The notes under the pieces are model-generated. The model ran no database searches and was not told the origin of the DNA. It saw only the letters and a program-made list of their open reading frames with translations. The position numbers and the translations under genes are program-made. 26,004 nucleotides of DNA. It comes from an uncultured Corynebacterium sp. (GTDB lineage Bacteria; Actinomycetota; Actinomycetes; Mycobacteriales; Mycobacteriaceae). The DNA is taken from assembly GCF_943914015.1 (NCBI RefSeq), contig NZ_CALUAK010000032.1:1-26004 (forward strand), in the 5' to 3' direction. Each line of letters starts with the position of its first letter. Positions within the stretch are counted from its first letter, which is position 1. Positions 15,447 through 23,183 of this stretch are shown here, one piece after another.

Positions 15447-15863
15447 TTACACCTGCCAGGTGACGAAGTAGCTCTCCTCCTCTTCGTCGTGGCTCCGCAG
15501 GGCGTGCCTGCTCGGGCGGGCGACGCGGGGGTTGGAGGGGTTGGCGTCGGCGAAGGGGAGGAGGTCGCGGGTCTGGACGATTTGCTCGCCGGGGACGAGG
15601 ACGCGCATGGAGGGGTCGCGGTCGACGAGGACTTGGCGGCAGGAGCCGCAGGGGGCGACGATGAGGCCGTCGACAAGCGAGACGAGGAGCGAAACCTGAG
15701 CGTAGGGGGCTTGGGACAGGGCGAGGAGCTCGGCGCAGAGGGGCGGGACTTTGGCGGCAGTGACGATGTCGCCGGTGGCGGTGAGGAGGCCGGCGGCGGC
15801 GCCTCCACCCCAGCAGAGGCTGCGGGTGGCGCGCAGGAGTTCGTTCTTTTCCCAAGAATTCAT
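15447..15863 (-). CDS. Small zinc-dependent cytidine-deaminase-like protein
   Basis: Predicted 138-residue protein with the zinc/catalytic pattern of the cytidine deaminase superfamily: PLCAELLAL (zinc Cys43, proton-shuttle Glu45) and APCGSCRQVL (zinc Cys72 and Cys75). It departs from standard Cdd in lacking the APYSxFxVGAAL and NVENAS segments; the corresponding region reads WGGGAAAGLLTATGDIVTAAKVPPL. The acidic tail HDEEEESYFVTWQV is unusual. It may deaminate a modified nucleoside or another aminated ring (compare blasticidin-S deaminase) rather than cytidine itself; the substrate is unknown. The ATG at 15863 is preferred because a promoter (CTGATA, 17 bases, TATTCT) lies six bases before it with no ribosome site, suggesting a leaderless message. 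It is convergent with gntP and divergent from betT. Confidence 0.75.
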   Translation of the reverse strand: MNSWEKNELLRATRSLCWGGGAAAGLLTATGDIVTAAKVPPLCAELLALSQAPYAQVSLLVSLVDGLIVAPCGSCRQVLVDRDPSMRVLVPGEQIVQTRDLLPFADANPSNPRVARPSRHALRSHDEEEESYFVTWQV

Positions 15864-15869
15864 TATTTT

Positions 15870-15898
15870 AGAATACACAATTCTCAGTTTTTTATCAG
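15870..15898 (-). promoter_or_regulatory. Leaderless-type promoter of the deaminase-like gene
   Basis: Minus strand: CTGATA (15898-15893), 17-base spacer, TATTCT (15875-15870), then six bases to the ATG at 15863. Hexamers match consensus at 4/6 and 4/6 with ideal spacing, and transcription would start at or next to the A of ATG. Confidence 0.5.
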
Positions 15899-15971
15899 GT
15901 TTTGGCGGGGGGTAAAGAGGGGTCCTAACATATAAGGCGACCGCGACACCTATATAAAGGAGCTGGCAAGC

Positions 15972-18113
15972 GTGCCGCAGGAATCCGAAGATGCATACAG
16001 ACCGCAACCGATCGTAGGCACATACAACGTGGACGACCCGTCGACGTACGGGCACCACACCTCCGCCCCACCGCGCGTCAACCGGCCAGTCCTGGGGTTT
16101 TCCGTGCTCGGCATCCTCGTGCTCACCGCGTGGGCGTTCTTCGCGCGCGAATCGGCGGCGACGACGCTGGCGGCCGTGACCGGGTGGATCTCCGTCAACC
16201 TCGGATGGTTTTACATCCTGACGGCAACCGCGGCGGTGGTGTTTGTGCTGTTCGTGGCCATCGGCAAGACGGGGAGCATCCGGCTGGGACCCGACCACTC
16301 GCGTCCGCAGTTCGGGATTTTTTCCTGGTCGGCGATGCTGTTTGCCGCGGGAATCGGCGTGGACCTCATGTTTTTCTCCGTCGCCGAGCCGGTGACCATG
16401 TACTTCAACCCACCGCAGGGCGGCGGGGAGACTCGGCAAGCGGCCGAGGACGCCGTCGTGTTCGCCATGTTCCACTACGGCGTGACCGGGTGGGCGCTGT
16501 ACGCGCTCATGGGGATGGCGTTTGGGTACTTCGCCTACCGGCTGAACATGCCACTGGCGATTAGGAGCGCCTTATACCCCTTGATCGGCAAGCGGATTCA
16601 CGGACCGATCGGGGATTCCGTGGATATCGCAGCGACGCTCGGCACGACGTTCGGCATCGCTGCATCGTTGGGGATTGGCGTCGTGCAGCTGAACTATGGA
16701 CTCAAGCTTATGTTTGGCCTGTCGGAGGGGCCCGGCGCGCAGGCGATTCTCGTGGTGTTGGCCGTGGGGATCGCAACACTTTCTGCCGTGTCGGGCGTGG
16801 ATAAGGGGATCAAGCGGCTGTCAGAGGCTAACGTACTGCTCGCGATCGGCCTCATGGTGTACGTGGTTATCGCCGGTAAGACGGCATTTTTGTTCGATGC
16901 GATCATCATGAACATCGGCGACTACGTGTCGAAATTCGCCAGCTGGACGATGGACACGTACGCCTTCTCCGAAACGCCCGTGGCCACGCAGGAATGGCTG
17001 CAATCCTGGACCCTCTTCTTCTGGGCCTGGTGGGTCGCGTGGGCACCGTTCGTCGGGCTGTTCCTGGCGAGGATTTCACGCGGCCGCACGCTGCGCCAAT
17101 TCGTCGCCGGCACGCTGACCATTCCGTTCCTATTCATCCTTTTGTGGATGAGCTTCTTCGGCAACTCCGCACTCGACCGGATCCTCGGCGGCGACGCGGA
17201 ATTCGGTGCGGTGGCGATGAATGAGCCACAACGCGGATTCTACGAACTCATCGCCAGCTACCCCGGCGGCACGATACTCGTCTTCTTGACGACGATAATT
17301 GGATTGCTTCTTTATATCACCTCCGCCGACTCCGGCGCCCTCGTGCTCAGCAACTTCACCGCGCGGATCACCGACTCCCAGCAGGACGGGGCGACGTGGT
17401 CCCGCGTCGTGTGGAGCGTCATCATCGGCGCATTGACCCTCGTCATGCTGCAAATCGACGGCGTGGCAACCGTGCAATCGGCCACCATCGTCATGGGGCT
17501 GCCATTTACGGTGGTCATCTACATGATCATGGCCAGCCTCGTGAAGTCCCTGCAGCTCGAGACCTACCAGGACAAATCACGCATCATCGCCCTGCACGGC
17601 GCCATGAGCGGTCGCACGGGGACGCAATCGTGGCGGACCCGGCTGCGCCGCGCCGTCACCTACCCCGCCACCGACAAGGTCGTGGCCTACATGGAGCACA
17701 CCGCGCAGCCCGCACTGGAAAAGGTCGCGCACGAGCTGGAGAAGGCCGGCCTCAACGTCACGCTCCTGCGCTCCGTCGTCCCCGACTGCCCTGTCCCCCA
17801 GCTCGACCTCGGCATTGCACTCGGCGAGGAAAAGGATTTCCGCTTCCAGGTCTACCCCGTCAAATCCGACATGCCGTCCTTCGGCAGCCGCCGCGCCGGC
17901 ACCCCCGACACGTACTACCGCCTCGAGGTTTTCGACCTGTCCGGATCCCTCGGCTACGACGTGTTCGGGTACCCGGAGGAGGCGCTCATCGACAACGTAT
18001 TGGACCTCGTCGAGCGCCACTTCGAATTCATCCACATGCAAGGCGACCTCTCCGGCACATCGGATCTTTCCGACGGGGCCGAACCGTACCGGACGTGGAC
18101 TGAGGAGGAGTGA
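15972..18113 (+). CDS. betT: BCCT-family choline/betaine transporter, BetT-like
   Basis: Sodium- or proton-coupled compatible-solute importer of 713 residues. A polar N-terminus (about 1-38) is followed by about 12 membrane helices. GIGVDLMFFSVAEPVTMY near residues 127-144 is the BetT-type variant of helix 3; the conserved WTLFFWAWWVAWAPFVGLFL-type Trp box of BCCT carriers follows, then RISRGRTLRQF. A long hydrophilic C-terminal domain (from about 525 to the end) resembles the osmosensory extension of BetT proteins. The GTG at 15972 is chosen because AAAGGAG (15956-15962) precedes it at nine bases. Choline is the likely substrate, but no betaine-synthesis genes are adjacent. It is divergent from the deaminase gene and convergent with nanH, and hairpin element B follows it. 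Confidence 0.88.
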   Translation: MPQESEDAYRPQPIVGTYNVDDPSTYGHHTSAPPRVNRPVLGFSVLGILVLTAWAFFARESAATTLAAVTGWISVNLGWFYILTATAAVVFVLFVAIGKTGSIRLGPDHSRPQFGIFSWSAMLFAAGIGVDLMFFSVAEPVTMYFNPPQGGGETRQAAEDAVVFAMFHYGVTGWALYALMGMAFGYFAYRLNMPLAIRSALYPLIGKRIHGPIGDSVDIAATLGTTFGIAASLGIGVVQLNYGLKLMFGLSEGPGAQAILVVLAVGIATLSAVSGVDKGIKRLSEANVLLAIGLMVYVVIAGKTAFLFDAIIMNIGDYVSKFASWTMDTYAFSETPVATQEWLQSWTLFFWAWWVAWAPFVGLFLARISRGRTLRQFVAGTLTIPFLFILLWMSFFGNSALDRILGGDAEFGAVAMNEPQRGFYELIASYPGGTILVFLTTIIGLLLYITSADSGALVLSNFTARITDSQQDGATWSRVVWSVIIGALTLVMLQIDGVATVQSATIVMGLPFTVVIYMIMASLVKSLQLETYQDKSRIIALHGAMSGRTGTQSWRTRLRRAVTYPATDKVVAYMEHTAQPALEKVAHELEKAGLNVTLLRSVVPDCPVPQLDLGIALGEEKDFRFQVYPVKSDMPSFGSRRAGTPDTYYRLEVFDLSGSLGYDVFGYPEEALIDNVLDLVERHFEFIHMQGDLSGTSDLSDGAEPYRTWTEEE

Positions 18114-18130
18114 GGTTTTTCTAGGGTTCT

Positions 18131-18159
18131 GGCCACTAGGCGTTTCCGCACATGGCGGA
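18131..18159 (+). repeat. Short interspersed repeat E, copy 1
   Basis: A 29-bp stretch (GGCCACTAGG / CGTTTCCGC / ACATGGCGGA) matches copy 2 at 20815-20843 at 26 of 29 positions. It contains a small TCCGC-GCGGA inverted pair. It sits just after betT and before hairpin element B. Confidence 0.7.
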
Positions 18160-18218
18160 AGATCCCCTGTATGCGTTTTGGTTTATTGCGCAGCTGCGCA
18201 CTGAGGGGTGCGGGTACC

Positions 18219-18297
18219 AAAACTCGGACTTCGTTTCGGTAGCAGGTGTGACCGCCTGGGCGGATACAGGCATGTATGAAAACGAAGTCCGAGTTTT
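18219..18297 (+). repeat. Hairpin element B (TAGCA-core family)
   Basis: AAAACTCGGACTTCGTTT (18219-18236) is the exact reverse complement of 18280-18297. The loop carries the conserved core TAGCAGGTGTGAC (18240-18252) and a small CCGCC-TG-GGCGG hairpin. A T-run follows the right arm (18294-18299), so it can terminate the plus-strand betT transcript; A-rich sequence on the other side would serve nanH. Directly after it, TCACGGAG and AAAGAATTGTT recur as in element C. Confidence 0.85.
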
Positions 18298-18338
18298 TTC
18301 ACGGAGGGTAGAAAGAATTGTTCTGACGGCGCTTTCTA

Positions 18339-20609
18339 TCAGCGATGCAGGAAGTTCAGCACCTGCTGGCAGAGAGCGAGCAAACCGGTGAGTGCGCCGA
18401 TTGTCCCGAGGACAATGGCCGCGATGTTGAGGGCCTTGTCCTGCTTCGGGGCTTCGGGCGTGACGATCGTGGCCGTGTCGCCGGTGACCTCGATGGTGAG
18501 GGCGTCGGAACCGGCCTGGACTCGCTTAGCGCCGGAGAAACCGGTGACGCTCGTGGCGGGGATGTGGACGGTGCCGTCGGTGATGGCGTGGCGGAGAGTC
18601 GTCGTCACGGATTCACCTGCGGGGAGTTCGTCCAGGTGTACCAGGCCGGTGAGGTCGGTAAGCGGGACGTTGCCCTTGTTGTGAATCGTAACGGGAAGTT
18701 CTACGAAGCCGTCCATGACGGTGGGGGCTCCGTACTCCACGGTGAGGGCTGGCGCGGCAGCCGGAATCTCGACGGTGGGGACATCGACCGTGACGGTTGT
18801 GGCCTTCGCGTTCGGGACGCCGATCGGGGTGATCTCCCAGGAGGTAGAGATATCGATCTCACCCTTTTCGACGTCCTCCGAGGTCACCGCGTACTTCGGC
18901 GTATCACATGTGTAGGACTTGCCCGGCGCGAGGCTGCGGTAGCGGCAGTTGCCAGGTCCCGGCGGGACGAAGGGGGCGAGGCCGTTGCCTTCGGCGGGAA
19001 CGACGGTGATCATCGCGTCACCGGTGTTTTCCACGGTGAAGGCGACGGGGATGGAGTCGCCCTCGGCAAGCGGGCCGATCTCGGGAACTGTCGGGGTGAT
19101 GTTCACCGTGGGGACGTAGGTGCTCGGGTTGTCGTTGGTGAGGGTGACATCCGCGCGAAGGCGGTAGTCTCCGGCGCGCACAACGAGCTCAGAGGGGATT
19201 TTCTCCTGGTAGACCTGGTCGGGGGCCGTCACAGGGACGGAAACCTTTCTGCTCTCGCCCGGGGCGAGGGCGTCAACGTCAACGGTTCCTGCTTCCCAGC
19301 CATGAGGAAGCTTTTCGACGGTGACCGTGGCGGCGGGCAGGGTGGCGTCATCGTCATTGGTGATGGTGGCGGTCACCGTGGCCTGGGAGCCCGGGGAAAC
19401 CGCAACCTCGGGGATAGCGAAAGAGGCGCAGAAAGGCTTCAACCAGTCGTCGTCAAGCTTCTTGAAGTGGATGGAACCATCGACACCTTCGAAGAGAGAT
19501 CCGAACGAGTCGTCGCCGAGATTGACGAGGTCAGAGTAGGCGTGGTAGCCCGTCCAATAGGAGCGGACGACCGGCCACGTCTTGCCATCGTCGCAGGAGT
19601 AGCGGACCGAGCCGTTTTCGCGCTGCGTGGAGTTCGCGTTGGAAAACAGGAGCTCAGAGCCACCGATATTGATGATCGAGGCGTTGTTGCGAGGATCGAG
19701 GAGCGTCTCGTCGAGCTCCGGCTCCGACCACGTCTCACCACCGTCTTTGGAATAAGCGACCCAGCGGGCGTTGTACGTGTTGTGGGCGCGGGAGTTCATC
19801 ATGAGGGTGCCGTCGGACAGCTCGACAACCTTGTTCTCATCCATGAGGGAGCCGACCGGGGTGCCGTGCTTCCAGGTTGCGCCGTGATCGTCCGAGTACA
19901 CCGACCAGGCCTGAACGCGGATCTGACCCGTGGCCGGATCCTCGATGCGACCGACCATCTGCTGGACGAGGCGACCCTTATACTGGCCCTGCGTGACCTG
20001 AATGCCGTGGCCAGAGGTGGCGAAGTGGCCGAGGGTGTTGTCGGGCTTGACCTGCTTGGTGATGTAGCGGGTCTCCCAGGTCTTGCCGTTGTCCGTGGAA
20101 ACGTGAACGGCAGAGGAATGAACATTCCGGTCGTTATCGTCAGTACCCTTCTGACCAGCCCAGAAGCCGACATCCTTGGAGTAGACCGAGAAGACGAAAA
20201 TGTCGCCCGTCTCCCGGTCAACGATGATCGAGGGATCGGAGTAGCCGTGCTTCTCGCTCGGCGGATTCGGTTTGCCCTCGGCAATGACCTCGACCGGCGA
20301 CCACGTGGCACCGTCATCCGTCGAGGTCTTCATGAGAATCGAGTTGGGGGCCGGGGAGTCGCCGAACTGGGGGCGGCCATCGAACACAGCCAGAAGCGTT
20401 CCATCCTCCAGGCGGTCAATGCCGGGGATCCTGTAGTTGGGCATGAAATCGTCGGGCTGCGCCACGACCACGGCGTCGCCGGATGCCGCCACGGACTGGG
20501 CGGTATCCGGGTCGCCCACACTTTGCGCTGTGGCGGCGGAAATCATGCCGGCAGCAAGCGCCAGCGTGGAGAGTCCTGCCACCAGGCGGCGCGTCACACT
20601 CACATCCAT
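18339..20609 (-). CDS. nanH: Secreted, membrane-anchored exo-alpha-sialidase NanH
   Basis: Releases terminal sialic acid from glycans outside the cell. The 756-residue product has a signal peptide (about 1-28, VTRRLVAGLSTLALAAGM, AxA-type cleavage near ATA-Q). A six-bladed GH33 propeller follows with YRIP at 59-62 (Arg60 of the Arg triad), further arginines near 274 and 336, and the nucleophile region GYHAYSDL (Tyr358). Five Asp-boxes are visible: STDDGATW (96), STDNGKTW (171), SDDHGATW (239), SKDGGETW (287) and SCDDGKTW (338). After about 390 there are several beta-sandwich domains of NEW3/CARDB type and a C-terminal membrane helix (about 729-750) ending NFLHR; no LPxTG is present. AAAGGAA precedes the ATG. 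No sialate transport or catabolism genes lie here. It is bracketed by repeats, suggesting acquisition. Confidence 0.94.
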   Translation of the reverse strand: MDVSVTRRLVAGLSTLALAAGMISAATAQSVGDPDTAQSVAASGDAVVVAQPDDFMPNYRIPGIDRLEDGTLLAVFDGRPQFGDSPAPNSILMKTSTDDGATWSPVEVIAEGKPNPPSEKHGYSDPSIIVDRETGDIFVFSVYSKDVGFWAGQKGTDDNDRNVHSSAVHVSTDNGKTWETRYITKQVKPDNTLGHFATSGHGIQVTQGQYKGRLVQQMVGRIEDPATGQIRVQAWSVYSDDHGATWKHGTPVGSLMDENKVVELSDGTLMMNSRAHNTYNARWVAYSKDGGETWSEPELDETLLDPRNNASIINIGGSELLFSNANSTQRENGSVRYSCDDGKTWPVVRSYWTGYHAYSDLVNLGDDSFGSLFEGVDGSIHFKKLDDDWLKPFCASFAIPEVAVSPGSQATVTATITNDDDATLPAATVTVEKLPHGWEAGTVDVDALAPGESRKVSVPVTAPDQVYQEKIPSELVVRAGDYRLRADVTLTNDNPSTYVPTVNITPTVPEIGPLAEGDSIPVAFTVENTGDAMITVVPAEGNGLAPFVPPGPGNCRYRSLAPGKSYTCDTPKYAVTSEDVEKGEIDISTSWEITPIGVPNAKATTVTVDVPTVEIPAAAPALTVEYGAPTVMDGFVELPVTIHNKGNVPLTDLTGLVHLDELPAGESVTTTLRHAITDGTVHIPATSVTGFSGAKRVQAGSDALTIEVTGDTATIVTPEAPKQDKALNIAAIVLGTIGALTGLLALCQQVLNFLHR

Positions 20610-20705
20610 CTTGTTCCTTTCTTTTCAATGGGTGCGATTACTAGGTTTTAACGGTAACAAGTTCAGATGTCTGAGGTCTGCATTTTGGAGTGTGAGTTAC
20701 GCCTC

Positions 20706-20717
20706 TAACTGCAGTTA
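20706..20717. promoter_or_regulatory. Perfect 12-bp palindrome upstream of nanH
   Basis: TAACTGCAGTTA lies about 97 bp upstream of the nanH ATG. It may be a regulator site; no matching regulator is known from the window. Confidence 0.25.
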
Positions 20718-20814
20718 TGGAATGTGCTGGTTTTTAATGAGTGGATTTATGATTGGCGGTTGTCTGAGGAGTGTAGTTGGAGAAAATTCGGAATACGTTG
20801 GGGGGAACAGGTTT

Positions 20815-20843
20815 GGCCGCCAGGCGTTTCCGCGCATGGCGGA
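20815..20843 (+). repeat. Short interspersed repeat E, copy 2
   Basis: This copy matches 18131-18159 at 26 of 29 positions (all three differences are transitions), in the same orientation and on the other side of nanH. A looser third version (CTAGG-TTTCCGCA) is embedded in the loop of element C at about 21259-21287. Confidence 0.7.
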
Positions 20844-20867
20844 GATGTGGGCAGGTGGGTGGGGGCC

Positions 20868-20928
20868 GGGGGCCTCAGTCGGGGGAATTAGGTCTATTTC
20901 GAGGTTAATTAGGCCGATTGAGGTCCCC
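20868..20928. repeat. Inverted repeat F
   Basis: GGGGGCCTCAGTCGG (20868-20882) and CCGATTGAGGTCCCC (20914-20928) are complementary at 13 of 15 positions, the two exceptions being G-T wobble-type. The 31-base loop contains AATTAGG twice. It lacks the TAGCA core, so it is not a member of the A-D family. Role unknown. Confidence 0.6.
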
Positions 20929-21066
20929 ACATAAATTCGGCATGTATGGCTGCCTTAGGAGATAGGGAAATGCAGCAATAGGCGGTTAGGTCTTCGTACA
21001 GAGACAATCGTCCGCACGCGTGTCGGTTCTGGGTGGTTTTCGGCGGGGCTACCGCAGGGTGCGAGA

Positions 21067-21145
21067 AAAAGGTAGACGTTTGTTACTTAGCAAATGTGAC
21101 GGACTGGGGCGATGGGTTTACCCCAAGAATAGCCGTCTACCTTTT
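21067..21145 (+). repeat. Hairpin element D (TAGCA-core family)
   Basis: AAAAGGTAGACG (21067-21078) is the exact complement of 21134-21145. The loop holds core TAGCAAATGTGAC (21088-21100), then CGATGGG and a TGGGG...CCCCA hairpin. CGTTTGTT before the core and CGATGGG after it are shared with element A, although the outer stem sequences are unrelated. Confidence 0.8.
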
Positions 21146-21223
21146 GCCAGGGAACCGTAAGAGGCACGGTTAAAACCAGTGGGAGTGGCTTGGTGCGTGG
21201 TGGTTTTTGGCGGGGACTTTGAG

Positions 21224-21311
21224 AAAACTCGGACTTCGTTTGGGTAGCAGATTTGACAGGCTAGGTTTCCGCAGGGATGCGACGGATGCATGAAAACGAA
21301 GTCCGAGTTTT
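21224..21311 (+). repeat. Hairpin element C (TAGCA-core family)
   Basis: AAAACTCGGACTTCGTTT (21224-21241) pairs perfectly with 21294-21311, the same 18-bp stem as element B. Core TAGCAGATTTGAC is at 21245-21257, and the loop includes a CGCA-GGGA-TGCG hairpin. TCACGGAG and GAAAGAATTGTT after the right arm are also shared with B, and lead straight into the first 91-bp repeat. Confidence 0.85.
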
Positions 21312-21329
21312 CGTCACGGAGCATGGAAA

Positions 21330-21420
21330 GAATTGTTGGCGAATTGTTTAAACAATTCACAAACAATTAATTGTTCGTATTAGGGCGAATCTGCAGGTAG
21401 AAATTGTTTTGGAATTGTTT
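21330..21420. repeat. 91-bp AATTGTT direct repeat, copy 1
   Basis: This copy is identical to 23194-23284 except for two bases. It contains AATTGTT or its complement seven times, including the perfect palindromes GAATTGTTTAAACAATTC (21341-21358) and AACAATTAATTGTT (21362-21375). It is far more AT-rich than its surroundings. It lies 20 bp beyond the stop of the AlbA_2/ATPase gene. Confidence 0.93.
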
Positions 21421-21440
21421 AAATAGCTGCTAAACGAAGG

Positions 21441-23177
21441 CTAGGCTCGAACCCACCGCGTACCGCGCCCACGTTGTGGCCCCTCGGGATCGATTTGCGC
21501 CAATCCGCGACTACGCAATCCGACTAGGACTTCGGTGACTTGTTTTCGGGAAACCCCGAACTTATTTGCCACGTCTCCGGCCTTCACACTCTCGCCAGCT
21601 TTCAGCTTCTCGACAATCCATTGATCCAGGTTGTCCACGGCTTGTTCGGCGGGAATACCGGTGTACGGCCCATAGACCCGGGCAACAGCTTCAGAAAGTG
21701 CCCACCCGGTTCCGCGAACATCTCGGATGATGCCGAGCCCCTCCAGCCAGTCGCACGTTTCCTGGACCGCGTACGGATCAGCCTGAATAAGTTTTTCCGC
21801 AGTCTTTTTTGTGACAAGCTGGTTATCAAATAGATGACGCAAGATAAGCATCGAGTACACACTCCCGGAGATGCGCTCGCCGAAGAGCTTCTCCACTTCT
21901 GCAATGGCCTGTATAAAACCGGTGTCCGGCTTACCTGCAGCCATGTTCACCGTGAAATCCAGCTGATCTGAGTTCGTTTTAGGTGGGCGCCTTCCTGAGT
22001 TAAGAAGCGAAAGCCAAATTCGATCAAAACCCCTGGACTGCTGCTCGACGAGTCCAAGTGCTCTCATGCCTGCCATAAGCAACGGGTTGCGTGGGACGGA
22101 ACGGGTGGAGAGGAGACGATCGATATTCACTCCCTCGGGAAGTGGCCCAGGTGAAATGACTCGGAGGGACGAAGGCGATTGCTCGACGATGATTGGGCCT
22201 TGCATCTCCCAGTCACGATGAACAAACGCGTTGGTGACAATCTCGTCAACGGCATCATGTGGGAATTCTGGAATAGCCAGCTCCTGGCCGTCGGGAAACT
22301 CTACCCGGGCTACTTCCGCTGATGATTTGTCCCTGATCAGGTTCTTTACCTTTTCGACCGCCAAGATGATGGGATCATTAAAGCTCTGCACCGTCGGAGT
22401 TCCACCAGGAACACTACGGTGAAAGTGCTGAACACGAATGTCGGAGGCTTCACCAGGAGAAAAGAGCAGCTGAGCAGCATAGGTGGGATGTCCATCGGCG
22501 GTTAAGAGACCCAACTCCCCCAACAACGCCAGGGTTGTCTGTGGAGGTTCGTAAGCTGGGTTCTTCCTGGAAAGGTTGATTCGTGCCGCTTCCAACGCCA
22601 GTGGATCGAGATCACCCAGAACAATATTCGCTGGCGAAGCAGTCCGATCAGGATTTTTTCGACGCCACGAGATTTCCCTACGCTGTTCTTCATTGAGGAC
22701 CTCGCAGCGTTTGCCTACCCTCCGCTTTGCTGCACCATCGGTACGTGTATAAAGGGCAAGCGCTTCTGGAATACGAATCCACACTAGCCGGACCTCGTGG
22801 AAGTAGAACGAATAGGCATCCACGGTCAGGTGCGGTCTTGTGCGATCGAAAATGCGGCGTCGAAGCCAGGGGATGTCCCGCTGACAGCCAGAGAAAGCCT
22901 CAGCCCCACTCTTCTTGTCCGAGATTCCTACGACGAGGTGTTTTTCGCCACCTTCGCCATTGGCAAGACAGACCGATTCGTCGACAAGGATTTCAACGAT
23001 CTTTGCATCCGCCTTCTTCTTCTCCATGTGCTGAGCTGGGTCTTCTTTCAGCTCAAGGGTTTGGCTTTCTACGGAGTCCCCCGTCCGCCCTTCCCACACT
23101 GCGCGCAGGGCTTCGCGGACTTCCAAGGGGAGATCCGCGACATCTTTATCTGAGCTATGGAGCGGTGCGTCTACCAT
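21441..23177 (-). CDS. AlbA_2 (Schlafen-like) / HATPase_c-type putative regulator
   Basis: Predicted 578-residue protein of the 'ATP-binding protein / RecG-like putative transcriptional regulator' class. An AlbA_2 domain at about 35-170 shows SQTLELKED, VCLANGEGGEKHLVVGISD and VRLVWIRIPE. A GHKL-ATPase-like segment near 310-390 includes FPHDAVDEIVTNAFVHRDW, the N-box region, then SPSSLRVISPGPLP and QSRGFDRIW. The C-terminus (about 520-578) is a winged helix (DVANKFGVSRKQVTEVLVGL). AlbA_2 proteins bind nucleic acids and recur near defence loci, but the role here is unknown. A -10 TAAGAT (23189-23184) lies six bases before the ATG with only a weak AGGGG, so the message may be leaderless. The gene is tightly framed by 91-bp direct repeats, and the upstream one covers its -35 region, suggesting autoregulation. 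Confidence 0.82.
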   Translation of the reverse strand: MVDAPLHSSDKDVADLPLEVREALRAVWEGRTGDSVESQTLELKEDPAQHMEKKKADAKIVEILVDESVCLANGEGGEKHLVVGISDKKSGAEAFSGCQRDIPWLRRRIFDRTRPHLTVDAYSFYFHEVRLVWIRIPEALALYTRTDGAAKRRVGKRCEVLNEEQRREISWRRKNPDRTASPANIVLGDLDPLALEAARINLSRKNPAYEPPQTTLALLGELGLLTADGHPTYAAQLLFSPGEASDIRVQHFHRSVPGGTPTVQSFNDPIILAVEKVKNLIRDKSSAEVARVEFPDGQELAIPEFPHDAVDEIVTNAFVHRDWEMQGPIIVEQSPSSLRVISPGPLPEGVNIDRLLSTRSVPRNPLLMAGMRALGLVEQQSRGFDRIWLSLLNSGRRPPKTNSDQLDFTVNMAAGKPDTGFIQAIAEVEKLFGERISGSVYSMLILRHLFDNQLVTKKTAEKLIQADPYAVQETCDWLEGLGIIRDVRGTGWALSEAVARVYGPYTGIPAEQAVDNLDQWIVEKLKAGESVKAGDVANKFGVSRKQVTEVLVGLRSRGLAQIDPEGPQRGRGTRWVRA

Positions 23178-23183
23178 GCCCCT

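Larger units (their letters stand above)
20610..21440. other. Gene-free 830-bp repeat cluster between nanH and the AlbA_2 gene
   Basis: No convincing coding frame is seen on either strand. The stretch holds the perfect palindrome TAACTGCAGTTA (20706-20717), repeat E copy 2, inverted repeat F, hairpin elements D and C, two copies of a GGTTTT(C/T)GGCGGGG word (21035-21048 and 21202-21215) and the first 91-bp direct repeat. The nanH promoter must lie within the first part, but no clear hexamers were found. Confidence 0.7.

Noticed and set aside
18345..20651. A long open frame on the plus strand across the whole nanH gene
   Set aside because: Its product is Gly/Arg/Asp/Val-rich with no domain pattern. 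It is the shadow of high-GC codon use in nanH, whose signal peptide, Asp-boxes and ribosome site are clear.
18219..21311. Elements B, C and D as integron attC sites
   Set aside because: They are long palindromes at the 3' ends of single-gene units, but GTTRRRY/RYYYAAC boxes are absent, stems are perfect rather than carrying extrahelical bases, and no integrase is present. Kept only as an analogy.
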